From Microvirga splendida (GTDB lineage Bacteria; Pseudomonadota; Alphaproteobacteria; Rhizobiales; Beijerinckiaceae), in assembly GCF_016427565.1 (NCBI RefSeq), contig NZ_JAELXT010000007.1, forward strand, positions 62,001 to 126,000: DNA of 64,000 nucleotides. Direction: 5' to 3'. Shown one piece after another: positions 1 through 8,505 of the stretch. The number at the start of each line of letters is the position of its first letter. The stretch's first letter is position 1. Under the pieces are notes generated by a model. That model had not been told where the DNA came from, did not search any database, and worked only from the letters and a program-made list of their open reading frames with translations. Both the position numbers and the translations under genes were made by a program.

Positions 1-225
1 GCCTTCGTGATGAACCGGGCCTCGCGCTTCTACACCGGCCGGCTGCCGCCGGAGCAGGTGGCGGAGGTGCTGGCCACGGCCTGCGGGCATTGGGGCTCGT
101 GCGCCGAGTATCTCCACAACACCGTCGCGCACCTGCACGAGCACGGCATCCGCGACCGCAACCTCTGGCGCCTGCAAGCCTTGGTGGCCGAGCGGATCAA
201 GTCTGGATCCTCTGACATGGTGTAG
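1..225 (+). CDS. Glutathione-specific gamma-glutamylcyclotransferase (ChaC-like), C-terminal part
   Basis: Only the last 74 or so codons are present; the reading frame is open from the first base, so the start lies left of the window. The segment has the ChaC tail pattern: AFVMNR with a Tyr soon after, then GHWGSCAEYLHNT, then GIRDRNLWRLQALV. ChaC enzymes release 5-oxoproline from glutathione or gamma-glutamyl peptides in the cytoplasm. The catalytic Glu and the phosphate-binding loop lie in the missing part and cannot be checked. The assignment rests on recalled family motifs. Confidence 0.75.
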   Translation, partial: AFVMNRASRFYTGRLPPEQVAEVLATACGHWGSCAEYLHNTVAHLHEHGIRDRNLWRLQALVAERIKSGSSDMV

Positions 226-341
226 GCTCCATTGGACTTTCGGAACGGCGGCCCCCCTGGAACCGTGCAGCCCCCTCGTTGCATCCCGAGCCACGTCTCG
301 GGATCATGGTCTTGCCTATGGTTCGGTGGTAACGGTCGGCA

Positions 342-1148
342 ATGAACCGGAGGCACCGATTTCGGCCGAGACGGGGTCTGGTTGACCGTTATGCCCGCTC
401 CGCCCGGCGGGTCATTGCCCCGGGGCGGTCGCGGAGGGCCGACACCCAGCTCGGGATGGTGCTCGCGTTTGTGGCGGGGGCCGCCAACGCCGGCGGCTTC
501 CTGGTCGTCGGGCAGTACACCTCGCACATGTCCGGGATCTTTTCGGCCTTGGCTGACAATCTCGTCCTGGGAGCCTCCGCCCTCGTGGTGGCCGGGCTGA
601 GCGGGCTGGTGTCCTTCGTCGCCGGGGCGGCCTGCTCGGCCATCCTGATCAACTGGGGTCGCCGCCGCAGCCGGCGCGACCTCTATGCCCGGCCGCTGCT
701 GCTGGAGGCGGCCCTGCTGCTCGGGTTCGGGCTACTCGGTGGCTTGGCGCACGGCGCCTCCGGGTTCAACCCGCTCGCCGTTCTCATGCTCTGCTTCATC
801 ATGGGGCTGCAGAACGCCACCGTGACCAAGATCTCCGGCGCCCGCATCCGCACGACCCATGTGACGGGCATGGTCACCGATGTCGGCATCGAGCTGGGCA
901 AGCTCATCTACTGGAGCAGGGATCCGATCCGCTCGGACATCCTCCGGGTCCGCGCCGACCGGCCGAAGCTGCGCCTGCTGGGCCTGCTGCTGGGCTCCTT
1001 CTTCGCCGGGGGCGTGTTCGGAGCGTTCGGGTTCGAACGCTGGGGCTTTGCCACGTGCCTTCCCTTAGGTTTGCTCTTGCTGCTGCTGGCGGTCCCCTCG
1101 CTGGCCCATGATTGGCTCAACCGCCGCCGGGCGCTGAACAAGCTATGA
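342..1148 (+). CDS. DUF1275 (YoaK-like) integral membrane protein
   Basis: A 268-residue protein with about six hydrophobic segments. The family signature follows an Arg-rich N-terminus: LAFVAGAANAGGF, then GQYTSHMSGIFS, and later MGLQNATVTKISGARIRTTH with VTGMVTDVGIELG. Proteins of this family are inner-membrane proteins of unknown substrate. The first 36 residues are basic and not part of the usual domain, so the true start may be internal. It stands alone between ChaC and a convergent diguanylate cyclase. Confidence 0.8.
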   Translation: MNRRHRFRPRRGLVDRYARSARRVIAPGRSRRADTQLGMVLAFVAGAANAGGFLVVGQYTSHMSGIFSALADNLVLGASALVVAGLSGLVSFVAGAACSAILINWGRRRSRRDLYARPLLLEAALLLGFGLLGGLAHGASGFNPLAVLMLCFIMGLQNATVTKISGARIRTTHVTGMVTDVGIELGKLIYWSRDPIRSDILRVRADRPKLRLLGLLLGSFFAGGVFGAFGFERWGFATCLPLGLLLLLLAVPSLAHDWLNRRRALNKL

Positions 1149-1260
1149 TTTAGGCACCATCTCGGTTTCACGAGTGCCCCGACGCCAATTCGGCTCCTTT
1201 TTCGGGTCCGAAGGCCTCGGTGGGGGTCAGGAGTCTGCACTGGTCGATGGTTGATCCGTC

Positions 1261-2220
1261 TCAGTCCGGAGACGCGAGCAGCAGAGCCGTCTCCACCCGG
1301 TTTCGTCCGCCTGCCTTGGCTTGATAGAGCGCGCGGTCAGCCGCGGCGAGCAGGGCGTGCGGCATCCCGGCCGAGCCCCCGGTTCGGACAACGGCCGTAG
1401 CGGCGCCGATGCTGGCGGTGACCACCTTCCCGAGTACCGATGTGGCCTCATGCGGAAGAGCCAGGGCCTCAATCGCCGCGCGGGCGCGCCCCGCCACCGT
1501 CACCGCACGCTGCGCATCGGCCCGCGCCAAAATGATCGCGATCTCCTCCCCGCCGTAGCGTGCGATGAAATCGTCCGGGCCGAGCGTCAGGCCCTGGAGG
1601 GCGGCCGCGACCGCGCGGAGGCAGTCGTCGCCCACCAGATGCCCATAGGCATCGTTGAAGCCCTTGAAGTGGTCGAGGTCGAGCAGGAGGAGCGACATCT
1701 GCGCCGTCTCCCGAACGGTGCGGCGCCATTCCCGGGCCAGCGTTTCATCGAACGAGCGGCGGTTGGCGAGACCGGTCAGGCCATCCTTCGTCGCCATGGC
1801 GGTCAGCTGATCTTCCAGCGCCTTGCGTTCGGTCACGTCCCGTATCACCACGGCCCGGTCGCCAGGCTGGCCGAGGGCATAGTCGCCGATGGGTCGTGAC
1901 GTGACTTCGACCCAGACCAGTGTTCCATCCCCGCGAACGGCCCGGACTGTGACGGTTGAGCTGTCAACCTCCCCCGCCACCAGACGCGCCGTCGCGGCGG
2001 CGATGATCGGCAGATCCTCAGGACAGACAAACTCTCTTACGGGATGCCCGACAATCTCTGAGACGGGCCGGCGAAACATTCTTTTCGCCGACGGCGAGAT
2101 GTAGCTGAAGGTCATGTCCGCCCCGACGCGAGCGATGACATCGGTGCAGTATGCCGCCAGCAGGCGCAGCTCCGCCTCCGCCGTGATGCTGTGCCGGTCC
2201 GAGACCCCGCCATCCGCCAT
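1261..2220 (-). CDS. PAS domain diguanylate cyclase (GGDEF)
   Basis: A cytoplasmic protein of 319 residues. A PAS domain spans about residues 15-130 (YISPSAKRMF, WVEVTSRPIGD, RDVTERK) and a GGDEF domain about 140-315 (DGLTGLANRR, LDLDHFKGFND, GGEEI at 223-227). GGEEI is within the range of active-site variants, so c-di-GMP synthesis from GTP is likely. The position of the RxxD inhibitory site reads GPDD, so product inhibition through that site is not expected. The start is placed at the Met preceded by AGGGG five bases upstream; a start 18 bases further out is possible. The signal sensed by the PAS domain is unknown. Confidence 0.85.
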   Translation of the reverse strand: MADGGVSDRHSITAEAELRLLAAYCTDVIARVGADMTFSYISPSAKRMFRRPVSEIVGHPVREFVCPEDLPIIAAATARLVAGEVDSSTVTVRAVRGDGTLVWVEVTSRPIGDYALGQPGDRAVVIRDVTERKALEDQLTAMATKDGLTGLANRRSFDETLAREWRRTVRETAQMSLLLLDLDHFKGFNDAYGHLVGDDCLRAVAAALQGLTLGPDDFIARYGGEEIAIILARADAQRAVTVAGRARAAIEALALPHEATSVLGKVVTASIGAATAVVRTGGSAGMPHALLAAADRALYQAKAGGRNRVETALLLASPD

Positions 2221-2415
2221 CTCTGCCCCTTGCCTCATGCGCTCTAAAGGTGGGGGCTCATATCATGGCGAAACCGACTCCCAAAGATTTTCAGGTTTCG
2301 ACCCTGGCCGGCTCCACAAACGCAGGCGCCATCGATATGGGCCATGTCGGACATTGGCTGACGATCCTCCCCAACGGGGACGTTCGGCCACCCGTCCTCA
2401 CGACGGGGAGCGGCC

Positions 2416-3165
2416 TCAACCATAGGCCCGCACGAAGAACGCCACCGTGGTGCCGGCGGCCAGCAGCAGCGTCCCGGCCCGGACCACCGCGGGAGGCAGG
2501 GTCCGCCCGACATGCGCCCCACACCATCCGCCTGCGACGGCGCCGAGCCCCACCAGAAGGCAGGCCGTCCACGCCACGGCGCCGGCCACGATGAAGGACA
2601 GGACGGCAATGCCGTTGGCGGCGCTCACCATCAACGTGCGCGGCGCATTCAGCGCCTTGACCTCGGCTCCATCGAGAATGCTCCAGACTGCCATCATCAT
2701 CAGCCCGACCGCGCCGCCGAAATAGCCTCCGTAGATGCCGAGCAGGAATTGAAGACCCAAAATCGTCGGAAGGCCGGCCCGGACGCGCGCGCGCAGCGCC
2801 GGCCCGATCCGTCGGCCGAACGCCAGCATGATCGTGGCGACGAGCAGCAGCCACGGCAGGACCTGATCGAACAGGGCGGCCGGCGTCCACAGCAGCAGCA
2901 GGCTTCCGGCGAGGCCCCCGGCCAGCGAGACGAGGGCGACCGGCGCGAGAGGCACGCCGCACACGCCCGTCAGGCCGTCCCGATAAACCCAGGTGCTGGC
3001 GAGACCACCCGGGAACAGGGCGACCGTGCTGGTGGCGTTGGCGCTGACCGAAGGTACTCCGGCACCGATCAGGGCCGGCAGAGACACGAAAGAGCCCCCG
3101 CCCGCCAGGGCGTTCATGCCGCCCGCGAGCACGCCGGCGAGCAGCAGAAACGGCGCATCACCCAT
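2416..3165 (-). CDS. TauE/SafE-family membrane permease
   Basis: A 249-residue hydrophobic protein starting MGDAPFLLLAGVLAGGMNALAGGGSF-like, with the family's glycine-rich first repeat (LAGGGSFVSLP, then NATSTVALFPGG) and a second related half around QFLLGIYGGYFGGAVG. Members export sulfite, sulfoacetate or other anions, or are uncharacterised; the substrate here is unknown. A longer reading frame exists upstream but its extra residues are not membrane-like, so the internal ATG was chosen. It is the last gene of a leftward run after the P-type ATPase, which may hint at a role in metal or sulfur handling (inference). Confidence 0.8.
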   Translation of the reverse strand: MGDAPFLLLAGVLAGGMNALAGGGSFVSLPALIGAGVPSVSANATSTVALFPGGLASTWVYRDGLTGVCGVPLAPVALVSLAGGLAGSLLLLWTPAALFDQVLPWLLLVATIMLAFGRRIGPALRARVRAGLPTILGLQFLLGIYGGYFGGAVGLMMMAVWSILDGAEVKALNAPRTLMVSAANGIAVLSFIVAGAVAWTACLLVGLGAVAGGWCGAHVGRTLPPAVVRAGTLLLAAGTTVAFFVRAYG

Positions 3166-3505
3166 CGATGGTCTCCGCTTGCCGGTTCGGGCGCGAGGGC
3201 GTCGTCCGGCGCAAAACTTTGGGCACCCCGGCCGACATGTTGCCCTGTCTGCGGCCTCCTTCACTCAAGGGGGCGATGCGGCGCAAGGCGGATGTTCTGG
3301 AGCCATCGTTCGGGTGGGCGAAAGCAAGGGACGCCCGGCCGGCCAACGTTTGCCGTCGCGGGCGTCCTCGGTCGCTGTGGGGACGGCTCCGCTCGGCGTC
3401 ATCCCTGTCGCCGGCCAGGGGCATGGGTTGTCCAAAGCACGCGACCGCCACGGCGGCCACAAGGCCCACGGTGGAGCGGATGCAGGCGGACCTCCTCAAG
3501 GTCAT
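3158..3505 (-). CDS. Possible small exported protein between ATPase and TauE
   Basis: The reading frame starts with an ATGA overlap on the stop of the P-type ATPase and ends eight bases into the TauE gene, the spacing of a translationally coupled gene. The first 25 residues look like a signal peptide (basic start, then VGLVAAVAVACFG). The rest is Arg- and Pro-rich without a recognised domain, which is also what a shadow frame in GC-rich DNA looks like. The evidence is positional only. If it is not coding, a gap of 336 bases separates the two genes. Confidence 0.35.
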   Translation of the reverse strand: MTLRRSACIRSTVGLVAAVAVACFGQPMPLAGDRDDAERSRPHSDRGRPRRQTLAGRASLAFAHPNDGSRTSALRRIAPLSEGGRRQGNMSAGVPKVLRRTTPSRPNRQAETIDG

Positions 3506-5430
3506 CTGCGGCCGGGCGTGCCTGATGTGCGTCCGACCGGCAGGAGCCGGGCCGAGTTGAGGATGAAGGCGAGTTCCGAGCCCACATGGATGAAGGCCGC
3601 CAGGAGCGGATTGAGGAAGCCGAAGGCGGCAAGCGCGATGCCGAGCGCGTCCACCCCGATGGTGCCGGCGAAGTTCTGCCAGATGATGACGCGCGTGCGC
3701 CGCGCGATCCGCAGGGTCTCGACCAGCTTGCCGAGATCGTTGCCGATGAGCACGACGTCGGCGCTCTCCTTGGCGATGTCGGTGCCGGAACCCATGGCGA
3801 TGCCGAGGTTGGCGGCGGTGAGGGCAGGGGCGTCGTTGACGCCGTCGCCCACCATGGCGACCGCATGGCCGCCGGCGACGAGCTCGCGGACCGTCTTGAG
3901 CTTGTCCTCGGGCAGCATGTCGGAGACGACCTCGTCGATCCCGAGTTCCTGGGCCACGCTCCGGCCCACCGCCGCCGTGTCGCCGGTGAGCAGCATCGTG
4001 CGGACCTTCAGGCCGTGCAGGGCCTCGATGGCCTTGCGGGCCTCGGGGCGGATCGTGTCGGCCACGATGATCTCGCCGAGATAGCGTCCGTCGGCGGCAA
4101 CGACGATGTCGGAGCCGATTTGGCCATCCACACGGATCGGCGTCTCGATCCCGGCGTCGGCGAGGAGCTTCCGGTTGCCGACCAGAACGGTGCGTCCCTC
4201 GACGCTCGCCGTGATGCCGCGCCCCATGGTGTAACGGAAGCTGTCAGGTTCGGGAACCGCGACGGCTTGCTTCGAAGCCTCCGACACGACGGCGCGGGCG
4301 AGCGGATGCTCCGAATGCAGTTCCGCAGCCGCGGCAAAGCGGAGAAGATCCTGCGGATCGATGCCGGGGGCCGGACTGATGGCCTGCACGGCGGGCTCGC
4401 CCACCGTGAGCGTTCCGGTCTTGTCGAGCACCACCGTGTCGATGCGCCCGAGGGTTTCAAGGTGAACGCCGCCCTTGATGATGGAGCCCAAGCGCGCCGC
4501 GCGGCCGATGCCGCCGAGAATGGCGAGCGGCGTTCCGGCGGCGATGCCGCAGGCGCCGGCCACGATCACGACCGAGATGGTGTCGCGCACATCACGCGTC
4601 AGGGCATAGGTGATGATGGCGGCTGCCACGGCGAAATAGACAAGGTACCCGGCCAGCCGGTCCGCCAGCCGCTGCACCGGGGCGCGGGTCTGTTCGGCCT
4701 GTTCCACCGCCTCGACGATGCGGCCATAGCTGGTGTCACGGCCGATGCGCTCGACCCGGATTTCCAAGGCGCCCATTTGGTTGATCGAGCCGGCATAGAC
4801 GCTGGCGCCCTCGCACTTTTCCGCCGGCATGGACTCGCCCGTGATGCGCGACTGGTCCACATAGGAATGGCCACTCACTACCGCGCCGTCGACCGGCACC
4901 TTCTCGCCGGGACTGACCAGCACCGTGTCGCCGGCGACGATGCGGTCGACGGGGATGGTCAGGATGTCGCCGTTCCGCCGCACCCGCGCCTCACGGGGCA
5001 CGAAATCGATCAGGTCCTTGATGGCCAAGCGGCCGCGGGACACGGTCAGATGCTCCAGTTCCTCGGCGACGAGGACGAACAGCATGACCACGACAGCCGT
5101 GAAGAATTCGGCAATCGCCGCTGCCGCCAGGATGGCGATGGTCATGGAGAGTTCCATGGTCATGCGCCGGGCGAGGAGGTTCTCGAAGGCCTCCTTGAAC
5201 ATCGGCCAGCCGGCGAAGGCGAGGGTGGCGATGCCGATCACGCTGGCCGGAGCAAAGGGCTCGTGAAGCCGAAACCACAGCACCGCGGCCCCCAGAAGCG
5301 CGACGACCATCCGGGCGACGGCCCAGGGCTCGAAGGGGGCGTGGGCATGCACGTTCTCCTCATGGGGACGGGCATAGTCCTCCAGCGGCACGGCGCGGTT
5401 GGTGGCCTGCGGGATGGAAAGCGGCGGCAT
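3502..5430 (-). CDS. Heavy-metal translocating P1B-type ATPase with noncanonical TM motif
   Basis: A 642-residue inner-membrane cation pump. Visible landmarks are the actuator TGES at 197-200, the phosphorylation site DKTGT at 336-340, the P1B marker SEHPLA at 373-378 and the hinge GDGVND at 528-533. There is no N-terminal CxxC metal-binding domain, only a short His-containing stretch (HEENVHAH). The transport-site motif that is CPC, SPC or CPH in well-studied P1B pumps reads AGACGIAAGTP here (291-301): the Pro is lost and one Cys remains. The metal therefore cannot be assigned. An inverted repeat lies about 55 bases upstream of the start. It is followed by a possible small protein and a TauE permease. 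Confidence 0.9.
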   Translation of the reverse strand: MPPLSIPQATNRAVPLEDYARPHEENVHAHAPFEPWAVARMVVALLGAAVLWFRLHEPFAPASVIGIATLAFAGWPMFKEAFENLLARRMTMELSMTIAILAAAAIAEFFTAVVVMLFVLVAEELEHLTVSRGRLAIKDLIDFVPREARVRRNGDILTIPVDRIVAGDTVLVSPGEKVPVDGAVVSGHSYVDQSRITGESMPAEKCEGASVYAGSINQMGALEIRVERIGRDTSYGRIVEAVEQAEQTRAPVQRLADRLAGYLVYFAVAAAIITYALTRDVRDTISVVIVAGACGIAAGTPLAILGGIGRAARLGSIIKGGVHLETLGRIDTVVLDKTGTLTVGEPAVQAISPAPGIDPQDLLRFAAAAELHSEHPLARAVVSEASKQAVAVPEPDSFRYTMGRGITASVEGRTVLVGNRKLLADAGIETPIRVDGQIGSDIVVAADGRYLGEIIVADTIRPEARKAIEALHGLKVRTMLLTGDTAAVGRSVAQELGIDEVVSDMLPEDKLKTVRELVAGGHAVAMVGDGVNDAPALTAANLGIAMGSGTDIAKESADVVLIGNDLGKLVETLRIARRTRVIIWQNFAGTIGVDALGIALAAFGFLNPLLAAFIHVGSELAFILNSARLLPVGRTSGTPGRR

Positions 5431-5482
5431 GGACGGCTCCTTGAAGCGCCGGCGGGATGGATCCCAATGAATCGTCGAGTTT

Positions 5483-5501
5483 GTTTAGAATTCCTCTAAA
5501 C
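5483..5501. promoter_or_regulatory. Perfect inverted repeat GTTTAGA-N5-TCTAAAC, candidate operator
   Basis: Seven-base arms match perfectly around a five-base spacer in an AT-rich patch upstream of the metal ATPase gene. Position and symmetry fit a repressor or activator dimer site for that gene. The cognate regulator is not identifiable; no ArsR, MerR or similar regulator is encoded nearby. Confidence 0.45.
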
Positions 5502-5572
5502 TATTTAGGAGCAAATCCAAACGGCAAAGTCCGTGGCCGGGCAGTGTTCCCGGTGGCGGTGCAAGACCGCAC

Positions 5573-6079
5573 CTAGACCGGGTTCATCCGTGCCATCGTT
5601 CCGTCGCGGAGCACGAACTGGTGCCACAGGGCGATCACGGCATGGAGACCGGCAAGAACCAGAATGACCGTGCCACCCACCTCATGGAGTTCAGCGATGG
5701 GACCGGGGGCGCCCTGCACGGATGCCGCAATGGCGGGCACGGGAAGGCCGAAGAACGACACCGGCACGCCTAGCCGCGAGGCGGCGTACCAGCCGGTGAG
5801 CGGCAAGCCGATCATGAAGCCGTAGAGCACCGCGTGCCCAATCTTAGCCGCCACATTAAGCCAGGGGCTCTGCGGATCCTCAATGCGAGGGTGGCTACCC
5901 CACCAACGGGCGATCAGCCTAGGCACAACAAGCAGAAGCACGCTTAGACCGAGGGAAAAATGGAGCAAGGGCGGGTTGAGACGGACCTGACGGCCGCCCT
6001 CAGCCGTGAACCACGCGGCGAGGATCAGCAGAGCCATGGCCCAGTGGAGAATGATGAGAGTCTTCGAGTAGCGCGGCAT
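5573..6079 (-). CDS. Cytochrome b561 family protein
   Basis: A 168-residue protein with four predicted membrane helices. It begins RYSKTLIILHWAMALLI, with the first haem-ligand His, and has further His in LHFSLG, KIGHAVLYG, ELHEVGG and GLHAVIALWHQF. This is the bacterial cytochrome b561 pattern: a haem-b membrane protein that moves electrons between the quinone pool and periplasmic or membrane partners. It is divergent from a PepSY-b561 pair, and the shared intergenic region carries CTG(A/T)CA repeats, so co-regulation is likely. Confidence 0.85.
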   Translation of the reverse strand: MPRYSKTLIILHWAMALLILAAWFTAEGGRQVRLNPPLLHFSLGLSVLLLVVPRLIARWWGSHPRIEDPQSPWLNVAAKIGHAVLYGFMIGLPLTGWYAASRLGVPVSFFGLPVPAIAASVQGAPGPIAELHEVGGTVILVLAGLHAVIALWHQFVLRDGTMARMNPV

Positions 6080-6171
6080 CGGTGGCTCCCTTCCGCATGG
6101 GCTGGGCAGCGGTTTCGAGCCGGCCGGCTCAGCCCAACTTTTCGGCAGAGCCGCTCCCTACGCCGTCCAAC

Positions 6172-6209
6172 CTGTCATCCCGCTGACAACCCTCCACAGC
6201 GGCCTGACA
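6172..6209. promoter_or_regulatory. CTGTCA / CTGACA / CTGACA repeats, candidate response-regulator sites
   Basis: Between the divergent b561 and PepSY genes, CTGTCA and CTGACA start 11 bases apart and a third CTGACA starts 21 bases further on, i.e. helical-turn spacing. OmpR-type regulators usually bind tandem half-sites about 11 bases apart. The same CTGACA pair at the same spacing occurs upstream of the two-component operon in this window. Confidence 0.5.
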
Positions 6210-6276
6210 GCAGGCTTTTACCACTCTCCCAGCATCCCGACGCCTGAACCGGCGCTGGACGCAACAGGAGAAACCC

Positions 6277-6549
6277 ATGCGCTATACCATCGCCCTTGCC
6301 ACTGTCGCCGTCATCGCCAGCGCCTTCTCGGCCCAGGCGAGCAGCCTTGGGCGGCCCTGCACCACGGCGCCCCAGAGCCAATGGCTCTCGGTCGACGCCC
6401 TCAAGGCCAAGGCTGAGGCCCAGGGCTACAAGGTCCAGAAGGCCAAGATCGCGAAAGCCTGCGGCGAGATCTACGCCCTGGACCAGAACAACGCCCGCAC
6501 GGAGCTATTCGTCGATCCTACCTCCGGCGAGATCGTCGCCAAGGAGTGA
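6277..6549 (+). CDS. Small periplasmic PepSY-domain protein
   Basis: A 90-residue protein with a clear signal peptide (MRYTIALATVAVIASAFSAQA). The PepSY-type core is WLSVDALKAKAEAQGYKV, then AKACGEIYALDQNN and ELFVDPTSGEIV. Two Cys (in RPCTT and AKACGE) could form a disulfide. PepSY domains are small periplasmic modules often linked to redox or metal sensing; this protein has no enzyme signature. The gene is five bases upstream of a cytochrome b561 gene, forming a two-gene operon whose promoter region carries the CTGACA repeats. Confidence 0.85.
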   Translation: MRYTIALATVAVIASAFSAQASSLGRPCTTAPQSQWLSVDALKAKAEAQGYKVQKAKIAKACGEIYALDQNNARTELFVDPTSGEIVAKE

Positions 6550-6553
6550 CGCC

Positions 6554-7141
6554 ATGACCGCGAGCAGATCCGCGGTCGGGGCCGCCGGCGCCATGCCGGC
6601 GGCTGCCGCCGCCTCATCCCAGACCAAGACCGTCCGCGTCTGGGATCCGTTCGTCCGCATCTTCCACTGGAGCCTCGTGGGCCTGTTTGCCCTTGCTTTC
6701 GTGACCGGAGACGAGATCGAGTGGCTGCACATCCGCATCGGCTATGCCATCGCGGCTCTCGTGGCGTTGCGGATCGTCTGGGGCTTCATCGGAACCCGCC
6801 ATGCCCGGTTCGGCGACTTCGTTCGTTCGCCAAGTGAGATCGCGATCTACTCGGCTCAGGTCCTCCGGCTCAGGGCGCCGCGCCATCTCGGCCACAACCC
6901 GGCGGGCGGCGCGATGGTCGTGGCGCTGCTCGTCATGATCGCTGGGATCGCGGCCACCGGGTTCGCGATGACCACAGATGCGTTCTGGGGCTCCCAATGG
7001 GTCGAGGACCTCCACGAGGGGCTCGTTTACGCCACCATCGGACTCATCATCCTGCACGTGGCGGGCGTCGTCTTCTCCAGCCTGGAGCACGGAGAGAACC
7101 TGGTAAAGGCGATGATCACCGGTCGCAAGCGGGCCCGATGA
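6554..7141 (+). CDS. Cytochrome b561 / di-haem cytochrome b family protein
   Basis: A 195-residue membrane protein. After a 25-residue Ala-rich leader come VWDPFVRIFHWSLV (first haem His), HIRIGYAIAALVALRIVWGF, RHLGHNPAGGAMV, WVEDLHEGLVYA and IILHVAGVVFSS, matching the cytochrome b/b6 domain with four helices. A longer frame opens inside the PepSY gene, but the ATG five bases after the PepSY stop gives the expected length. It probably forms a membrane electron-transfer unit with the periplasmic PepSY protein (inference from operon structure). Confidence 0.88.
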   Translation: MTASRSAVGAAGAMPAAAAASSQTKTVRVWDPFVRIFHWSLVGLFALAFVTGDEIEWLHIRIGYAIAALVALRIVWGFIGTRHARFGDFVRSPSEIAIYSAQVLRLRAPRHLGHNPAGGAMVVALLVMIAGIAATGFAMTTDAFWGSQWVEDLHEGLVYATIGLIILHVAGVVFSSLEHGENLVKAMITGRKRAR

Positions 7142-7152
7142 CCCTGTGCTCC

Positions 7153-8505
7153 TTAGCTCGGCAGCCGGACCTCCGCGAGAAGGCCGCCGAGCGACGACCG
7201 GCGCAGGGCGAGGGAGCCGCCGTAGGCTTCGACCAAGTCCCCGACGATGGCGAGGCCCAGCCCCGTGCCAGGCCGGGTCTCGTCCAGGCGACCACCACGG
7301 GCGAGCACGGCATCTATCCGGTCTTCCGGCACGCCCGGCCCGTCGTCCTCAACCCGGAGGCACACCGCAGCGCCGTCCCGCCGAGCCTCGATCCGCACCG
7401 CACCGGCGGCCCAGGTGGCCGCGTTCTCGGCCAGGTTGCCAAGGATCTCGGTCAGGTCCTGAGTGTCCATCCGGACGCCGAGACTGTCGGCGACGTCGAC
7501 TTGCCATGACACTTTCTGACCCTGGGGCGTTCGCCGGAGCACACCGGTCACCTGCTCGGCCATGGGACGGACTGGCTGGAGCGGCCCCGACCGCACCCGA
7601 AGGCCGGTCCGGGCCCGCACCAGCTCACGCTCGACATGCCGGCGCATCCCGGCCGTGATGGTTTCAATCTCATCGGCAAGATCCGCGTCGCCGCGCGCCC
7701 GCAACTCCTCGGCGTCGGCGCTCAGCACGGTCAGCGGCGTCTTCAGGCCATGCGCCAAGTCGGCCGCCCGCGCCCTTGCCCGGGCGATGGCCTTTTCCTG
7801 TTCGTCGAGCAGGTGATCGACCTCGGCGGCGAGCGGGCGGACCTCGTCCGGGAAGGCCTCTCCCAGCCGGGCCGTCTCGCCGGAACGGACCTGCGCCAGC
7901 CGACGGCGCACGGCGTCGAGCGGGCGCAGGCCGACACCGACCTGGATCCAGGCGGCGGCGATCAGGATGCCTGCGAGAAACGCGAGGGACGGAACAAGGT
8001 CGGAGGCGAAGTCGAGGCCGGCGGCGTGGACCTCCGCGCGGTCGAGGGCCACCACGGCGCGGATCGTTCCGCCGCCGAGGCTTGCCGGCAAGACAATCCG
8101 GCGTTCGACCGCCAACAGCGAGGCACCGCCCGGACCTGGGATTGTGTGCCGATGGACCTCCCCGGCGGCCAGCACGTCGGGCGGCAGGGTCAACGTGGCA
8201 TCCCAGAGCGAGCGGGAGCGCAGCACCGCCCCCTGCGGCTCCTCGGTGATCTGCCAGTACAGCCCGCTCAGGGGCTGAAGAAACCGCGGCTCGGCTGGAG
8301 GGCTGCCGACTTCGAGCGTGCCGTCGCCGGTCCGGGCAAGGCTGCTCACGAGCTGGTTGAGGTGCGTGCCGAGCTCCGCCGCCATGCGCCGCTCCACGTG
8401 CCGCTCGAACAGTAGCAGCAGGCCGAGGCCTGCCAGGACCAGAGCGAAGATGATCGAGGCCGTGCCAGTCGCGAGAAGGCGCAGCTTGAGCGATCCCTGC
8501 CTCAT
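7153..8505 (-). CDS. Sensor histidine kinase, PhoQ/QseC-like architecture
   Basis: A 450-residue membrane kinase. An N-terminal helix (about 12-33), a periplasmic domain of roughly 130 residues and a second helix (about 172-190) are followed by a HAMP-like linker, the phospho-acceptor box LAHGLKTPLT (His 252), the N-box NLAENA (357-362), and the G boxes DDGPGV (387-392) and GTGLGL (413-418). The start codon overlaps the regulator stop as ATGA, so the pair is translationally coupled. Its signal is unknown; the neighbouring PepSY and b561 genes suggest a redox or metal stimulus. Confidence 0.92.
   Translation of the reverse strand: MRQGSLKLRLLATGTASIIFALVLAGLGLLLLFERHVERRMAAELGTHLNQLVSSLARTGDGTLEVGSPPAEPRFLQPLSGLYWQITEEPQGAVLRSRSLWDATLTLPPDVLAAGEVHRHTIPGPGGASLLAVERRIVLPASLGGGTIRAVVALDRAEVHAAGLDFASDLVPSLAFLAGILIAAAWIQVGVGLRPLDAVRRRLAQVRSGETARLGEAFPDEVRPLAAEVDHLLDEQEKAIARARARAADLAHGLKTPLTVLSADAEELRARGDADLADEIETITAGMRRHVERELVRARTGLRVRSGPLQPVRPMAEQVTGVLRRTPQGQKVSWQVDVADSLGVRMDTQDLTEILGNLAENAATWAAGAVRIEARRDGAAVCLRVEDDGPGVPEDRIDAVLARGGRLDETRPGTGLGLAIVGDLVEAYGGSLALRRSSLGGLLAEVRLPS

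Noticed and set aside
2264..2594. Short plus-strand frame beginning MAKPTPKDFQVSTLAGSTN upstream of the TauE 3' end
   Set aside because: The first 45 codons look slightly protein-like, but the rest overlaps the TauE gene antisense and no homologue or good start signal is recognised.
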